Source: Tilletia caries
Lineage: Eukaryota > Basidiomycota > Exobasidiomycetes > Tilletiales > Tilletiaceae
Length of the DNA: 64,000 nucleotides
Assembly (NCBI GenBank): GCA_032718865.1
Contig: JALUTQ010000039.1
Coordinates: 1,364,001 to 1,428,000, forward strand
Reading direction: 5' to 3'
Made by a program: the position numbers and the translations under genes. Below, piece after piece: positions 44,529 through 56,096 of this stretch. The notes below the pieces were generated by a model that was given only the letters and a program-made list of their open reading frames with translations, was not told the origin of the DNA and ran no database searches. Position 1 is the stretch's first letter. Each line of letters begins with the position of its first letter.

Positions 44529-46024
44529 ATGTTCTCACGTAACGGAGTTCTGCCCGACGCGCTCAGCGCCGTCGGAGCCACGCCCCTTATCCGGCTCAAC
44601 CGCATTCCGGAAGAGCACGGCATCAAGTGCAACGTTTGTGAGTGCTCCTGAGCTTTCATTCAACCTATTCCCTTCATGATCTAACCAGTTGTGTCCCAAC
44701 AGTGGTTAAATGCGAGTTCTTTAACGCTGGAGGAAGCGTCAAAGACCGCATTGCCAAGAACATGCTCGAGCATGCCGAAGCCCAGGGAATTCTTATCCCT
44801 GGCAAGTCCGTCGTCATCGAACCTACCTCGGGCAACACAGGTGTCGGTCTAGCCCTGGCCTGCGCCGTCAAAGGCTACCGCTGCATCATCGTTCTCCCCG
44901 AGAAGATGAGTGCGGAGAAAGTCACGACGCTCAGGATCCTCGGAGCGGAGGTCGTTCGTACCCCGACCGAGGCCGCGTGGGATGACCCGCGCTCGAACAT
45001 CATGGTCGCTCGGCGTCTCAAGGATGAGATTCCGAACGCGGTCATGCTTGACCAGTACAACAACCCGGACAACCCGCTCGCGCACCGCGTCACGGCTGAA
45101 GAGATCATCGCGGACATTGCAGCCTCGGCCTCTGTTCCCGCGCGTCTTGCCAATGACCTCGCGGGTACGCTGAGCAAGACGGAAGTCGCAGTCGCCAACG
45201 TCACTAAAGCCATTTCCAACTTGGGAGTCAATGGCGGTGATGGAGCTGTGCCGCTGACTCCTGAGGGTTCTCCTCCCTCGCGCGCCACTGTCATTTCTGA
45301 CAATGTCCGATCTTCGAACGCGAACAATACCGCGCAGCCTCGCGTGGCGCTGACCTCCAGTGTCGTCGATGCGCTCGTCGCTGGTGTGGGAACGGGCGGG
45401 ACGATCTCTGGTCTGGCTGCCCGCCTTCGCGAGGCTAACCACAACCCCAACGTGCACGTCGTTGGCGTGGACCCTGTTGGCAGCTCGTTGGCTGTCCCTG
45501 CCACGCTCAACGAGGTGCCCGCGGACTGGTCTGGGGTGTACAAGATCGAGGGAATCGGTGAGTGTTTCCCAAATTTGCGTCTACAAACCAAGTTTAGACG
45601 TGACTGAGTCTTCTGACTTTGTCTCCACTCCCGCCAGGATACGACTTCGATCCCGCGACCCTTGACAAGACTCTGGTTGATGAGTGGGTCAAGACGGAGG
45701 ATGAGGAGAGCTTTGCGTGTGCGCGCGACCTTATCCGCAAGGAAGGTCTGCTGATTGGAGGTAGCAGTGGAAGTGCACTCGCCGGCGCGCTCAAGTGGCT
45801 CAAGGGCTCTGGTTGGGACCAGTATGGCAGCCAGGAGGGTAAGAACGTCGTCTTGATTATGCCAGACAGGTGAGTTGCGCTCGTGCACATTCTGGTTGCT
45901 TGGGTCTCTCTTGATTGCTCACTTCGATCCCATTTTCTGATCCGGACAACCAACCAGTCTTCGCAACTATATCACGAAGCCCTGGCTGCTGGAAGGAACC
46001 CACGAACAGACGAGGGTTGAATAA
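44529..46024 (+). CDS. CYS4: Cystathionine beta-synthase, catalytic domain only
   Basis: PLP enzyme joining serine and homocysteine in the transsulfuration pathway (cytosol). Four exons (44529-44637, 44703-45557, 45638-45869, 45958-46024), 420 residues. Motifs: [38 protein letters not shown] with the PLP Lys, [52 protein letters not shown] and [21 protein letters not shown] favours CBS over plain cysteine synthase. Two oddities: a Ser/Asn-rich insert of about 60 residues between the NPLAHRV and GTGGT blocks, and an early end, [20 protein letters not shown] then stop, so the C-terminal CBS-pair (Bateman) regulatory domain found in yeast and human is absent. Frame and splice sites are otherwise clean. 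Confidence 0.9.
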
Positions 46025-48720
46025 TTTCAGATCGGTCCTGGGATCCCTGCCTACTGCCAAAGTAATCAAATACTTTCACGACGCCTGTCACCTATCCACG
46101 CTTGAGGTGATGACTTCCATCGCCAACGAAACGCCTGCGCCCCTACTTCATCAAGAACCTTCCACTGAGGCCTGAGACCGTGGACTGTCCACCTCGGACC
46201 TCAGCTCCTTTCCTGCCGACGACCGGCCCATTACCCCTCCTGCTCCTCCCTTTTCCCCTTCACTCCCAAGATCCAGCGCTGCCAGCTGGTTGTTCCACTA
46301 CTACATATACAATATCTTCTCCCAATCGGCAATCACGATTGCAGTTCAACCTCACTCGAAGCACTTGGTACTGCAGTCCGTACTGCCAATGAGTGCCAGG
46401 CTTGCTGTTGCACCACGCCGTGGCCTCTGGTGTTCAAACCAAAGCCATACATATTGTGCATCCAACTTGCTGCTTGTTGCAAGTAGTTCGAACCCAGCAG
46501 GGGGGTACATGCTGCAGCCACGCCCAAGCCACTGGCCAACGCACGTCGCACACACCTCCTGCGCTGCAGCCACGGTACATCGCGCATCGACAAGCTCCTG
46601 CCAATCGATGAGCAAGGAGTGCAGTGCACGTATCCCACGCTCTGTTGACAACTCGCTGAGGTGGCTTGGTGAGCTCCGCGCGTCCCACCATGTGGGGAGT
46701 CATGCGGTCATGCTCGAGATCGACGGACGCACGCTCGGCTTATGATTCGGAGGCTGTCCCTGGGCGCTCGCTGCCCGCTGGGCCCTGGGGACTGGGGAGG
46801 ACCGAGCTTTTGTGATTGTGGTGCTGAGGCGCTGAGGATGATCGCCGCTTCCCCAGGTTTCTCCTTCAAATTCTTGCTCAGTGGCGGCTCCCAACTGCAT
46901 AAGCGAGGGCTCGGCGGGTCCGGGTCCAATAATTTCCAAAGCGCATAAAGTGAGCTTTGGCGCCTCCCCAAGCCCCAGAGCTTGTGCCTTGTGCACTAAC
47001 TTGGCCCAAGCAGAAGTAGTATGAAAGTAGTCCAGGGTCACAAATTCCTCTGTTTGTTGCAGGTTTACCCAACGATGCCGACCTCCCTACTGTTGGAAGT
47101 TAAATGCGTGGCGAGTTGGGGCGGTGGGGAGCTCAGCGCTCAGCTTACTTGGAGCAGGCTGCAGGAGGGGGAGCGGGGACTGTCCGTGCGCCGCGCACAT
47201 GAGGCTATGAGGTCTGTTTGACAGTCCGAACGAGCCAGATGGTACGATATATCCGCGTGGAGGTGGTGCCTGGTATGGAACATGCAATCAAAATGGTCAT
47301 CGAAGCAGCAAGGGCTTTCGGCTGTCTTGTTTTTGGCTCGGCTACGCCCTGAGTCGGACACCTGGCGCTACTCCAGCACCCTCTCCCGGCGTATTCTCCA
47401 GCACCGACCCGACCGCCACTACTGATTGATTTTCTTTTGGCAGGCGCTGGCGACGAACACAACAAAGCAAGGGCTCAACATATAACGCTCAACGCTCTGC
47501 GTTCGATAATCGATCCCAGGCTCAAGCGCAGAATGGTCAGCAAAGCAAAAACATCAGCATGCTGTTGGGAAAGGTAAGTGGTATAATATGTAGCTCCGAT
47601 GATCTGCGGATCGCGATCCATTTTACTCGTCGCCTCATCTCGGCAAGGGGAAGTTGCTTAATATGTATAGACTTCCCGAATCCGCGCGGACCGGGCCCAG
47701 CTTTGAGCTTACTGGCACGCGGCACCACCACCGCCGCCTGTTCACATTCATTCACGGTTCACCGCTCCACCCAACCTGAATGCCTGAATCCTGGATCCGG
47801 AATTCTGAATCAGAATCGAGAGCAGCCAGCTGGGTGAGTAGTAAACGTGTCATCCGGACTCGATTCTCGAACGTGCAGACTGCTCACCAGTACTACTACA
47901 CAGTTCTTTACTCAGCCAGTTTAGTCGGGCTGCGGCTTATTACCTGCGAGCTTCGGGCATAATGCATAATGCTGCACATACACTCTCGTGCTAATGGTTC
48001 CCTTTCTGTCGCGTTATTGGTGTGCTCTGTGCTCTAATTACATCCCCTAACTTTCCATTGTTTTTCAGGCATGCATGCATCGGTCGCAGACATCGGCCAC
48101 CAGGCACCGCTACCACTCTATCATTGTCAGCCAGCGGCCAGCAGCACATCCGCACTCCGCAGTCCGCACGGCGACGGAAGAACTTGACAGCATCGGCACC
48201 TTGCTCATCGCTCACTCATGACTCAGTCGAATTGAGACATCCAACCGAAGACAAATCAAACCAATTTGCTCTCTCTTGGGCCCGACTCCCGAGCCAATGT
48301 TGGCCGCCTAAGCTGATCGCGGATGCGCTGACGGGAGGAGGGAGACAAGGGGTGCATAAGGATTCAAGCTTCGAGACCTCAAAAAGGCGCTGAGCGCTGA
48401 ACCTTAACTGCCAGGCTCGCCCCTTCCTTCCTTCCGCATTGGGCCCTCCCCGTTTCCTCCTCCTTCTGCTTTTGTTGATCTGCTCTCTCCTTCTCAACTT
48501 CACATTCCGCACAGTCAGATACACACATAGATATATACACCAGGTCAGTCACGAGCGGTGTGTTTGGTATCCAGTCCGGTCTTCCAACATGCTCATGGTC
48601 TCGACGTCTCCAGGTTTCGTAATTTCGAGCAGGGATCTGCAAAGTACAAGGTCCGCATTGTCCTTGCAGCTCGCAGCGCACAGCGGCACAGCCACGCTCC
48701 ACCTCAAGCCCGAGCTCACA
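46025..48720. other. Gene-poor region of about 2.7 kb
   Basis: No convincing protein on either strand. The sequence looks like old, decayed intergenic DNA with short repeats (for example CTCCGGGG-free but GCAGCC- and CAGCTCC-rich stretches). The rightmost part, CT-rich around 48410-48500, is probably the promoter and leader of the gene starting at 48721. No terminal inverted repeats or tRNA were found. Confidence 0.4.
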
Positions 48721-51138
48721 ATGGAATCACTCGGGGTAATCGATCGCCTTCCGCCCCGGCCGTCGTCGTCGGCTGGCATTCAAACGCTCGGAGTCCCAGC
48801 ATTCTTCCTGCACACGACGGACGATCAAATTCCAGACTGTCCGAATTCCAGCTCGGGCTCATTGTCCCCAGGTTTCAGACAGCCGATGGAACATCTCGAC
48901 GCATGCGAGTACCCTTGGATGCCATCAAAACAGACTTATAGTTGCGATCCATCCCCACGGCGCCTCAAATTCAGACGCAAGTTGGGGCGCCGCGACATGG
49001 ACGTTGACATCGACAACAATTGGTCTCCCAAGCCACCACAGCGTAGCAGCAGCATGATTTCCACCACCGCAGCCAGCATCGGACATCACCAAGATCACGA
49101 CTCGAGCTGGAATGTGACAATCCAAAGACCCGAGTCGCCATTCTTCTTCATCGACGACACTTGCTCGGATGAGGAGTATATGAGCGCCTGTAACTCACGC
49201 CTTTCTCGTCGCGACTCGGACGAATCTCGCACAACAGCGGCAACAAGTTGCTTCATTCCCAGTCTCGACAGCTGCAGCACTAGCAACATCAACCCGAACA
49301 TGACCAACATGGGTACCGACATCTCATTTCCTGCCGTCGAAGCAGCACCTTTTCCAACTGCCGAGGATTATCACGACGCCGAACAGGGTGACGACCACGA
49401 GCACGTTGGCGACGTCGGTGGCGAAGACATGTCGGACAGCTTCCATACGCCCGAAGAGGAGGTCGCCCTCGCCGAACTCGAGAATCTCGCAAACCCAGAC
49501 CGGGCACGAAACCTCAACGAAGCGCGAGAGCGGGCTAGAGCACGTCGACAGCGCATCGTTTCGATGATGCCCACCCCGCTCCACTCTCCCACCAAAATCG
49601 ACGCTGTAGAGGGCATATCAAGTGTTGATGCCTCCTTCAGGACAGCCGACGAATCCACCACGGCACCGGAAATCATCAAGGTGTCCCCGTCCCTTTCCAC
49701 GATTCCCATCTACGGACACACAGTTCCCCTACCCCCGTGCGCGAACGGTTCCTTCGCTGCCGTCGGTGGCAGGAGGACAGGCAGCTTGGAGCGATCCAAG
49801 TTCTATGCGCAGGCATATGCTGAACTACGGATGATCGACAGCGGGCTGCAATCATTCTGGATGAAGAAGTACGAGCTGGGCAACAACCATGGGGGGAATG
49901 CTGTCGCCATGCCTCCTCCTAGGTTGACGACTCGGGTACGGAGGCGCCCTGTTCACTTGGCAAGGAAGCCTGTGGCATCGATCGAGCCCGATGTCATGGA
50001 TCTGGACAGCAACAACCAGAGTCCGGTGAAGGAGCCCCTTGCGGATGATCAAACGCCCAATACGACAGATGCTGGCGTCGCCCCTACTGCATCGTCACCG
50101 CTGGGAAGCGACAGCGATGCGTTGTCAAATACGGATTCATCATCTGCGGACGAGTCGGTTAGCGGTTCTCCGTCCTTTGCAACTCCCGCGCTCTCCGCTT
50201 CTTCGTCTTCATCTTCCGAGGACTCGATGCCTACTGAAGACTGCGACAAGGACATGGAAGACATTACGGCGGCGGAGGAGGAGGATGAGGAGGAAGAGGA
50301 GCGGATGGAGACGATCACACCGACTTCTCCTGAGTCGACGCCAACTCAAACGCCACTGTCAACTGCCTCGCCCCCTCCCTCCCGCTCCTCGTCCCGAGCA
50401 TCCCAAGTGCGGAATTTCATGTCGATCCCGCTCTCCCTCCCGCCTTTCATCAAAGACGCCACCACGGGCTTCAAGCGGACATCCTCGTCGCCGTCTCCAG
50501 CCCTGGGTGTGCCGCTCTCGCCGTCTCGCTCCCGGGTCTCGACTCCGACGATGATGACGACTGCGCCGGAGACGCCGCCCATGAGCGGTGCTACGACGCC
50601 TCGCCGGAAGAAGGTGGGAGTGGGCAAGCTCAATATTGGGTCGCCCATCCCTATTCAGCAGCAGGCTGAGGTCGGCTCGCCGGGGTCTCCGTCCTACTTC
50701 AAGTACGCCGGCGCTGCTGCGGGCAACAACAACTCCGGCATGGGCCTCTGCGCCAGTCCCTACCAGCTCGACGCTGTTCTTTCGACCGCCTCGATGCCGA
50801 CCACTCCGACCAAGGGTGACGCAGCGGCGGCGGCGGCTGTGGGTGGCGGGACCAGTCCGGCAGTCGATGGCAAACGGCAGAAAATGCGAAACTTGCTTCG
50901 CGGAGGTCGTACAGCCAATGCAGACGTGCCCAGCGCACACCAGGAAGGTTCCATAACTACTCCCGCCCTCGGCTCCGGCCTGCGATTGCCCAGCTTCGGA
51001 GGACACGGGGGCGGTAAAAACGATGCCGGCCCGAACAGCAACCGTGCCAGTGTCGGCCTGGGACTCGGCAGTCCCTCGCCTTCGAGCCGCTTTGGATCTG
51101 CGTTCAGCAAGCGGCAGTCCGCAGTCCCATCCGCGTGA
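48721..51138 (+). CDS. Large low-complexity protein of unknown function
   Basis: Intronless frame to TGA 51138. I choose ATG 48721 (CACAATGG context, MESLGVIDRLPPRPSS), giving 805 residues; ATG 48589 is a possible earlier start. It is Ser/Pro/Thr-rich with several acidic patches (EEDEEEEERME) and proline-directed S/T-P sites. The best-conserved-looking pieces are FHTPEEEVALAELENLANPD followed by RARNLNEARERARARRQRIV, and FYAQAYAELRMIDSGLQSFW, both helical. The end is Gly/Ser-rich with MRNLLRGGR. No known domain is recognised; a regulatory or scaffold protein with phosphorylation sites is a guess. The long open frame over GC-rich sequence supports a real gene. Confidence 0.75.
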   Translation: MESLGVIDRLPPRPSSSAGIQTLGVPAFFLHTTDDQIPDCPNSSSGSLSPGFRQPMEHLDACEYPWMPSKQTYSCDPSPRRLKFRRKLGRRDMDVDIDNNWSPKPPQRSSSMISTTAASIGHHQDHDSSWNVTIQRPESPFFFIDDTCSDEEYMSACNSRLSRRDSDESRTTAATSCFIPSLDSCSTSNINPNMTNMGTDISFPAVEAAPFPTAEDYHDAEQGDDHEHVGDVGGEDMSDSFHTPEEEVALAELENLANPDRARNLNEARERARARRQRIVSMMPTPLHSPTKIDAVEGISSVDASFRTADESTTAPEIIKVSPSLSTIPIYGHTVPLPPCANGSFAAVGGRRTGSLERSKFYAQAYAELRMIDSGLQSFWMKKYELGNNHGGNAVAMPPPRLTTRVRRRPVHLARKPVASIEPDVMDLDSNNQSPVKEPLADDQTPNTTDAGVAPTASSPLGSDSDALSNTDSSSADESVSGSPSFATPALSASSSSSSEDSMPTEDCDKDMEDITAAEEEDEEEEERMETITPTSPESTPTQTPLSTASPPPSRSSSRASQVRNFMSIPLSLPPFIKDATTGFKRTSSSPSPALGVPLSPSRSRVSTPTMMTTAPETPPMSGATTPRRKKVGVGKLNIGSPIPIQQQAEVGSPGSPSYFKYAGAAAGNNNSGMGLCASPYQLDAVLSTASMPTTPTKGDAAAAAAVGGGTSPAVDGKRQKMRNLLRGGRTANADVPSAHQEGSITTPALGSGLRLPSFGGHGGGKNDAGPNSNRASVGLGLGSPSPSSRFGSAFSKRQSAVPSA

Positions 51139-51605
51139 ACTTCAGACCACTCGGACTCTCTCGATCTACTTCTCTCACTGTTTCTTTCGACTCGGGCGCG
51201 ATACCAACACTATACAGCATTTCCCTCCAAACCAAACCCCTGCCCAAAAACGTTCGACCTTCTACCACATATTACCTTCATTTCTTTGACGACTTCTACG
51301 GCGCTGGCTGCATCGCTCCACCCCCCTATACGCACCCCCCTTCTCCTTCACAAAACATAGTCTTTTTCTGCTGTATTGTAATGACAAAACTTACCACTGT
51401 GATTCTACCTCTTTCCGATGTGCTTGAGCTCCTTGTTATCCCGCGTTGCTGAAGCGCTGAAGCCCGAAGACCATCCTCGATTCGCACTGGAAGCTCAGAG
51501 GGACACAACGTCAGGCGTCAGGCAGGAAGGAAGCTTGTGTTAGAGCACAATGTAGATCTTTGGATTGACAGATGGCGAAAAAGGGTCGACCCATCCGTTT
51601 GCGGT

Positions 51606-53741
51606 TTACTTCTTGATGTTACTCTGGTGCTTCCGCTTCGCAGCAGGCCCCACACTCGTCCGCCGCAGGCGGGACCCATCACCGCCATCCTCCCCCTCCC
51701 CGTCCGCCGCCGCCGCCTCGGATCCCTCACCGCCAGTCCGCCGAGCACCACGAGAGACACTCGAGCCCACGTTGGAGAGTTCACTGAACATCGAGTTGAA
51801 CTGGCCCGACGGTCGCGGACGCATCGAGTCGGATGCCATGCCGGGTGTGATCCTCCGAGGGGAATTAGCGAAATCCCAATTCGGGTTGTTGATCACCCGG
51901 TTCGAGTTGCGGACCAGGCCGGGCAGGTTGGACGCGACCGACAGCGGCTCGGCTTCGGTTGCGATGTACGTCGGCGTTCCCGGGGTTGAGGATTCGCGGT
52001 CGAGACTCAATGGACGGTTGTCGTTCGCGAAGACTTCGTCCATGTACACGGGCCGGACGCGGACGTGGATGGTGGTCGGGTCTGGTAGGACGACGTGCTC
52101 GCGGGCGGATCCGATCGGTCTGCCTGCTGCCAATGCGGCGAGGGAGGCGGTTGGGGAGACACCGGTCAGAGCTGACGGGGCGTCTTGAGAGATGAAGCGG
52201 GCCCGGTCGGCAGATGAGTATGGGGTATGGTATGCGCCGAAAGGCCGGACGAGCAACTGGGACGGGAACTTGGCGCTCTCCCCCGAATACTCGTCTTCCG
52301 AGACGACGCCACCGGCACTGGCAGCTGTCTCCGCCGCGCCGTAGACACTGTCAAGAGGGGTGACCTGGCGGGGCATGACGGGACCGGGGATGTGGGCGAC
52401 GTGTCCGCCGAGCGAGACGGCCGCGCCACCGCGAGCAAAGGAGGAGGAGGAGAAGATGGATCTCCGAACGCCGCGCGGGGCACTGCCGGCGTCTGCGACG
52501 CGATGCAGGACGTGAGCGGGCAATCCTGCCGGACGGCCGAGGCGGGAGGTGTAGATCTCATCGGGTCCGCCGTACTGAAGTCCGCCGTTGGGATGAAGGG
52601 GCGGGAGGTCACCGTTCGGGATCAGCCGGCCGCTGCTCGAGGGCAGCGTTGAAGAGCGGGGCTGGACGGCCTCCTTGGCGAAGCGAGCTCGTACGAAGGT
52701 GGTGGTGTAGGAGGAGGACATAGCTCGGGACGCATCCCACATGTCCACGATGACATCGTCTGCTGTAGACTGCTGTTGAGGAGGCACGGGAATGGAGTCC
52801 GATGCGCGTCCAGCGGCAATCTCGGCATGTGCATCTGCCGTCTCGACATCGACGCCGCTGGCCTTGGCCTTCTCGGCCATGAGGGCGAGCTTGCGGTCCT
52901 CTGCGGCCCGAGCCTGGACGGCGGCTTTGGCTGTCGCCCTTGAGGACGGGGAGGAGGCGGTGCGGCGGTCGAGGCCGGCCAGATGCTGGATGAGGGCTGG
53001 TCGGACTTTTGTGCGGATCTGGTGCAGGTAGGCTTCGAATTGCTTTTCGGACATGCGGGCGTAGTTGGGCACGATGTCGAGGGAGGTGTAGGTGGACGCT
53101 GACGGGGCCGCCTGTGCGTTGAGAGGGGTGCCGCTGTATGAGTAGGAGGGTAGGGAGGGCGCGCGTCGAACAGAGGTGAGTCCATTGGGTCGAGCAAGAC
53201 CGCTCTGTGCGAGATCGAGGGCGTCTGCGGTGGAGGCTGGGTAGGAAGCGACCTCAGAAGGCAGGACTCTCCTGCTGGTGGAGTCAAAGACCGACGAGGG
53301 TTCCGTCGTTGGGTTTTCGATGACCCTGTCCTTTGCATCCCTGCGACTGAGGACGTCGTAGTCGCGCAGCTTGACCGCCTTCTCCTCGAAGGTCCTGAGG
53401 AAGCGTGGATGAATGCTGTCGGTGGCCCAGACGGCGATGCCCGCGGGGGTGTCGGGACAGACGAGGTCGATGTTCCGTTGCCGTGCGATCGAGGACAGCG
53501 AACCGGGCCCGGAGCTGGACGCGCTCGCTCCTGTGCGTGTGTCTTGCTCCTGGCGATTGCGCTGCTGGGGCACAGGCACCGGGCGCTTGAAGCCGTACTG
53601 GCCTCGTGCGGCAAAGGCAGCTGGAGCCGTGTAGAGCTGCGGGATGGTTGGGTCCCAGGTCGAGATGCGGGTCGACTGGAGGAGCCGGCCGAAGGAGGAC
53701 GCGGACGCGGACGCGGACGAGGATGAGGACGAGGCGGCCAT
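51606..53741 (-). CDS. MRP51: Mitochondrial small-subunit ribosomal protein Mrp51 (mS51)
   Basis: Intronless, 711 residues, ATG 53741, stop TAA 51606. After a Ser/Ala N-terminus the conserved block runs GRLLQSTRISTWDPTIPQLY, YGFKRPVPVP, RNIDLVCPDTPAGIAVWATD and KAVKLRDYDVLSRRD. It continues with SLDIVPNYARMSEKQFEAYL and RPALIQHLAGLDRR. This order matches the fungal Mrp51 family (mitochondrial 37S subunit protein). The C-terminal third is Ser/Arg-rich and ends in AAKRKHQSNIKK. The length is roughly twice that of yeast Mrp51, as in other basidiomycete members. It is divergent from MSS51 with only 254 bases between the starts. Confidence 0.75.
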   Translation of the reverse strand: MAASSSSSSASASASSFGRLLQSTRISTWDPTIPQLYTAPAAFAARGQYGFKRPVPVPQQRNRQEQDTRTGASASSSGPGSLSSIARQRNIDLVCPDTPAGIAVWATDSIHPRFLRTFEEKAVKLRDYDVLSRRDAKDRVIENPTTEPSSVFDSTSRRVLPSEVASYPASTADALDLAQSGLARPNGLTSVRRAPSLPSYSYSGTPLNAQAAPSASTYTSLDIVPNYARMSEKQFEAYLHQIRTKVRPALIQHLAGLDRRTASSPSSRATAKAAVQARAAEDRKLALMAEKAKASGVDVETADAHAEIAAGRASDSIPVPPQQQSTADDVIVDMWDASRAMSSSYTTTFVRARFAKEAVQPRSSTLPSSSGRLIPNGDLPPLHPNGGLQYGGPDEIYTSRLGRPAGLPAHVLHRVADAGSAPRGVRRSIFSSSSFARGGAAVSLGGHVAHIPGPVMPRQVTPLDSVYGAAETAASAGGVVSEDEYSGESAKFPSQLLVRPFGAYHTPYSSADRARFISQDAPSALTGVSPTASLAALAAGRPIGSAREHVVLPDPTTIHVRVRPVYMDEVFANDNRPLSLDRESSTPGTPTYIATEAEPLSVASNLPGLVRNSNRVINNPNWDFANSPRRITPGMASDSMRPRPSGQFNSMFSELSNVGSSVSRGARRTGGEGSEAAAADGEGEDGGDGSRLRRTSVGPAAKRKHQSNIKK

Positions 53742-53995
53742 GGTTTGCAGTTCTCTATGCTCGATGCTATCCACGCGACCCTCGCTGTCGACTTGGAGAT
53801 CGACGGGGTCGAGGCGGGCGAAGAAGAAGAAGGAGGTGCAGCTGTGTGTAAGCTGGTACCGTTTCTGTACCGTTCTGCATACCGCATATATACCGTTATC
53901 GGTACTGTTCCGGTACGGCCTCATCAGGGCGAGAGGAACGACGTCAAGCGGATGGTCAGCGGTCAGCAGGACGTCCATATCGACAGATCCCAACG
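53742..53995. promoter_or_regulatory. Divergent promoter region, MRP51 / MSS51
   Basis: 254 bases separate the two start codons. GGTACCG-type repeats (TACCGTTTCTGTACCGTTCTG and nearby TACCGTTATCGGTACTGTTC, about 53868-53920) occur in the middle and could be a shared factor site. Both products act in mitochondrial translation, which suggests co-regulation. Confidence 0.5.
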
Positions 53996-56096
53996 ATGCG
54001 CGCGACGGCAGCAGTGACAGCAGCGCGCACAGCAGCAACAGCCGGCATTGCCTCCTACGCCGGTGCCGGTGCTGCGTCTCCGGCATCCTCTCGGCTTCTC
54101 CTCCACCCGGGCTGGAGACCATCATCAACAGCGGCGTCCTCAAGCGCGACTCCCTGCGGTGGGGGACAGCGCCGCTCCCTCTTCGGCGGGCTCTTCGGCA
54201 AGAAGGCCGCAGACAAGGGCCAGAAGGAGGCCTCGCCGTTCCGTGCACGGCCCGCCCCACCACCCGTCCTCGCACAGGATGATCTCTTCCACCCACTCTC
54301 ACAATCCCCCATCCCAGCCATGCGGGCGCGTGGAGAGCGCATACGCGCCCTCGCCGCCTGTCCCGTCAGCATGAACAAGTACGGTGTCCGCCGTCCCGTC
54401 CGCTTCGAATGTCCCGACTGCGGCTGGCCAACCCATCACTCCGAGGCCGAATGGCGCGAAGACCCCGATCATGCACAGTACGTCCCCCGACTGCGCGAAG
54501 CGAACGAGGACGAGCACGACCTGCGCTCAGGACGCGAGATGACCGAGTTCAAGCTGCCGGGCCCGCAAGGATTTGAGGAGGTCATCAACATGAGCAACTG
54601 GGATGTGTTTTTCTACACAAGGAACCATGACTCCATCGAGACCGAGCGCTCGTCTCGGCATGTTACCAAGCTGCTCACCTTCCCATGTTCGCTCGCGGGT
54701 GTGCTGCACGAGAACAGCGCATATACCCGTCGGAATCAGCGTTTGACTCACGAAGGTCTGCGCAGTCTGATTGGTGCGTTACCTCCCCTGCATTCATCCC
54801 TGTCCGTATGTGAATGCTTGGCCTGAACAATTTTCTCCCATTCTACATGACGCGTGTATACAGCTCTGCGACAAACACTGCATCCAACCCTCGGCGAGAA
54901 ACCAAGTCTGGACGTCGTCCGGATCTTTGTCGTCGGTGCTCGCGCAGAATCCACCTTACCCCCGCCCATATGGGACCAACTCACCTACATGTTCCCAGGC
55001 GTAGCCCTCCACATCTTCATGATCGGTCCCGAAGCTGTGATCCCGGACGGAGTCGGCGCGGGTACAGTAGAGACATATTCCGGCCACCCCTCCATCTACA
55101 AGGCAAACAGCGCTGACGCCAGTGCGGAAGGCAAGAATAAGGGCGAGGACGACGCTGCTGCTGGCTCACCGAAGCACAGCGCTGTAGGAAGCCCCGTCTC
55201 TACCCACCGCTCCAAACTGCGCAAGTCCAACTACGGCTTCCCCTCCCGGACCCTCGTCGTCTCCCCCGGCCTGACAATCACCACCATCCGGTCCAACTAC
55301 GAGGACGTCCACGCCCAATTCGAGCCCTTCGACCCGTACACCGACGTCTTCTTCGCCTTCTCACCCGGCTTCGGCTTCCCGTCCCAACTTGCTGTGCGCG
55401 AGCTTGAAGAGAGTCGGCAGAGGGAGCGTGAGGACGAGGCGAGTCGGAAGGAGGCTAGACAGATTTACTTTGCGGGCGCGGAGGCGGGCGCGGAGGTCGG
55501 TGGCGGTAAGGATGCTGCTGCCGCTGCTGCTGCTGCGAGACCTTTTGTCGCTGCGGATCCGACGGTCCAGCCAGAGGGCGGCGACATCCCCTCGGCCGAA
55601 CCACCAGAGGCCTTCCCAGCCGAACAAGGCGCCTCCTCTGCCTTCACAGCACTCACCACCGCTCCCATCGTACAGGCCCAGCGCGAATGGGCCCGCGCGC
55701 TCGGCCAGATCCTCTCTACCAAGTGTGCCCTCATCTCGACTGGCTTCTCACCCGCTGATGTGGAGCGAGACGTGTTGGCGTTTGAGAGCGTCGAGGGTGT
55801 TCGGGGCGAGTTCGAATGGCTGATCACGCCGGGAGAGAACGTGTTTGCCAGCCGGCAATGGGTCATTGGTGAGTTTCTCTCTTTACCGAACTTCTTGCGT
55901 TCCTGTTCCCCCGCTCTGGCATCTCCCCAGGCTCTGAGAACTAACACCCCACCTTCTCTCTCTCTTCCCTCGTGTGTCAAAAGCTGACTTCGACCCTAGA
56001 GTCGCGGTCAAATCGAACTGGGGCCTGTGGGCAGTCCGCGGCAAGCGCTACGACATCGAAGGCCCCAAGAGCGCCCGTTACGCTGACGCCGTATGA
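53996..56096 (+). CDS. MSS51: Mitochondrial translation factor Mss51-like, MYND-type zinc finger
   Basis: Three exons (53996-54773, 54864-55868, 55984-56096), 631 residues. The N-terminus is Ala/Arg/Ser-rich without acids, typical of a mitochondrial targeting sequence. The zinc-finger part includes VRFECPDCGWPTHHSEAEW, followed by MSNWDVFFYTRNHDSIETER and HVTKLLTFPCSLAGVLHENS. The C-terminal domain contains IFVVGARAESTLPPPIWDQL, LHIFMIGPE, TDVFFAFSPGFGFPS, CALISTGFSPADVERD and GENVFASRQW. In yeast Mss51 activates translation of COX1 mRNA and couples it to cytochrome oxidase assembly; the role here is inferred from the family. An Ala/Gly-rich insert (about residues 480-520) is specific to this copy. 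It is convergent with calnexin. Confidence 0.85.

Noticed and set aside
46300..46750. Overlapping frames on both strands with hydrophobic starts
   Set aside because: No consistent coding signal, no splice structure and no recognisable domain; treated as decayed intergenic DNA.
52622..53887. A 421-codon minus-strand frame overlapping Mrp51
   Set aside because: Pro/Arg/Ser-rich alternative frame of the same GC-rich coding sequence; no conserved motif, while the Mrp51 frame has clear family blocks.
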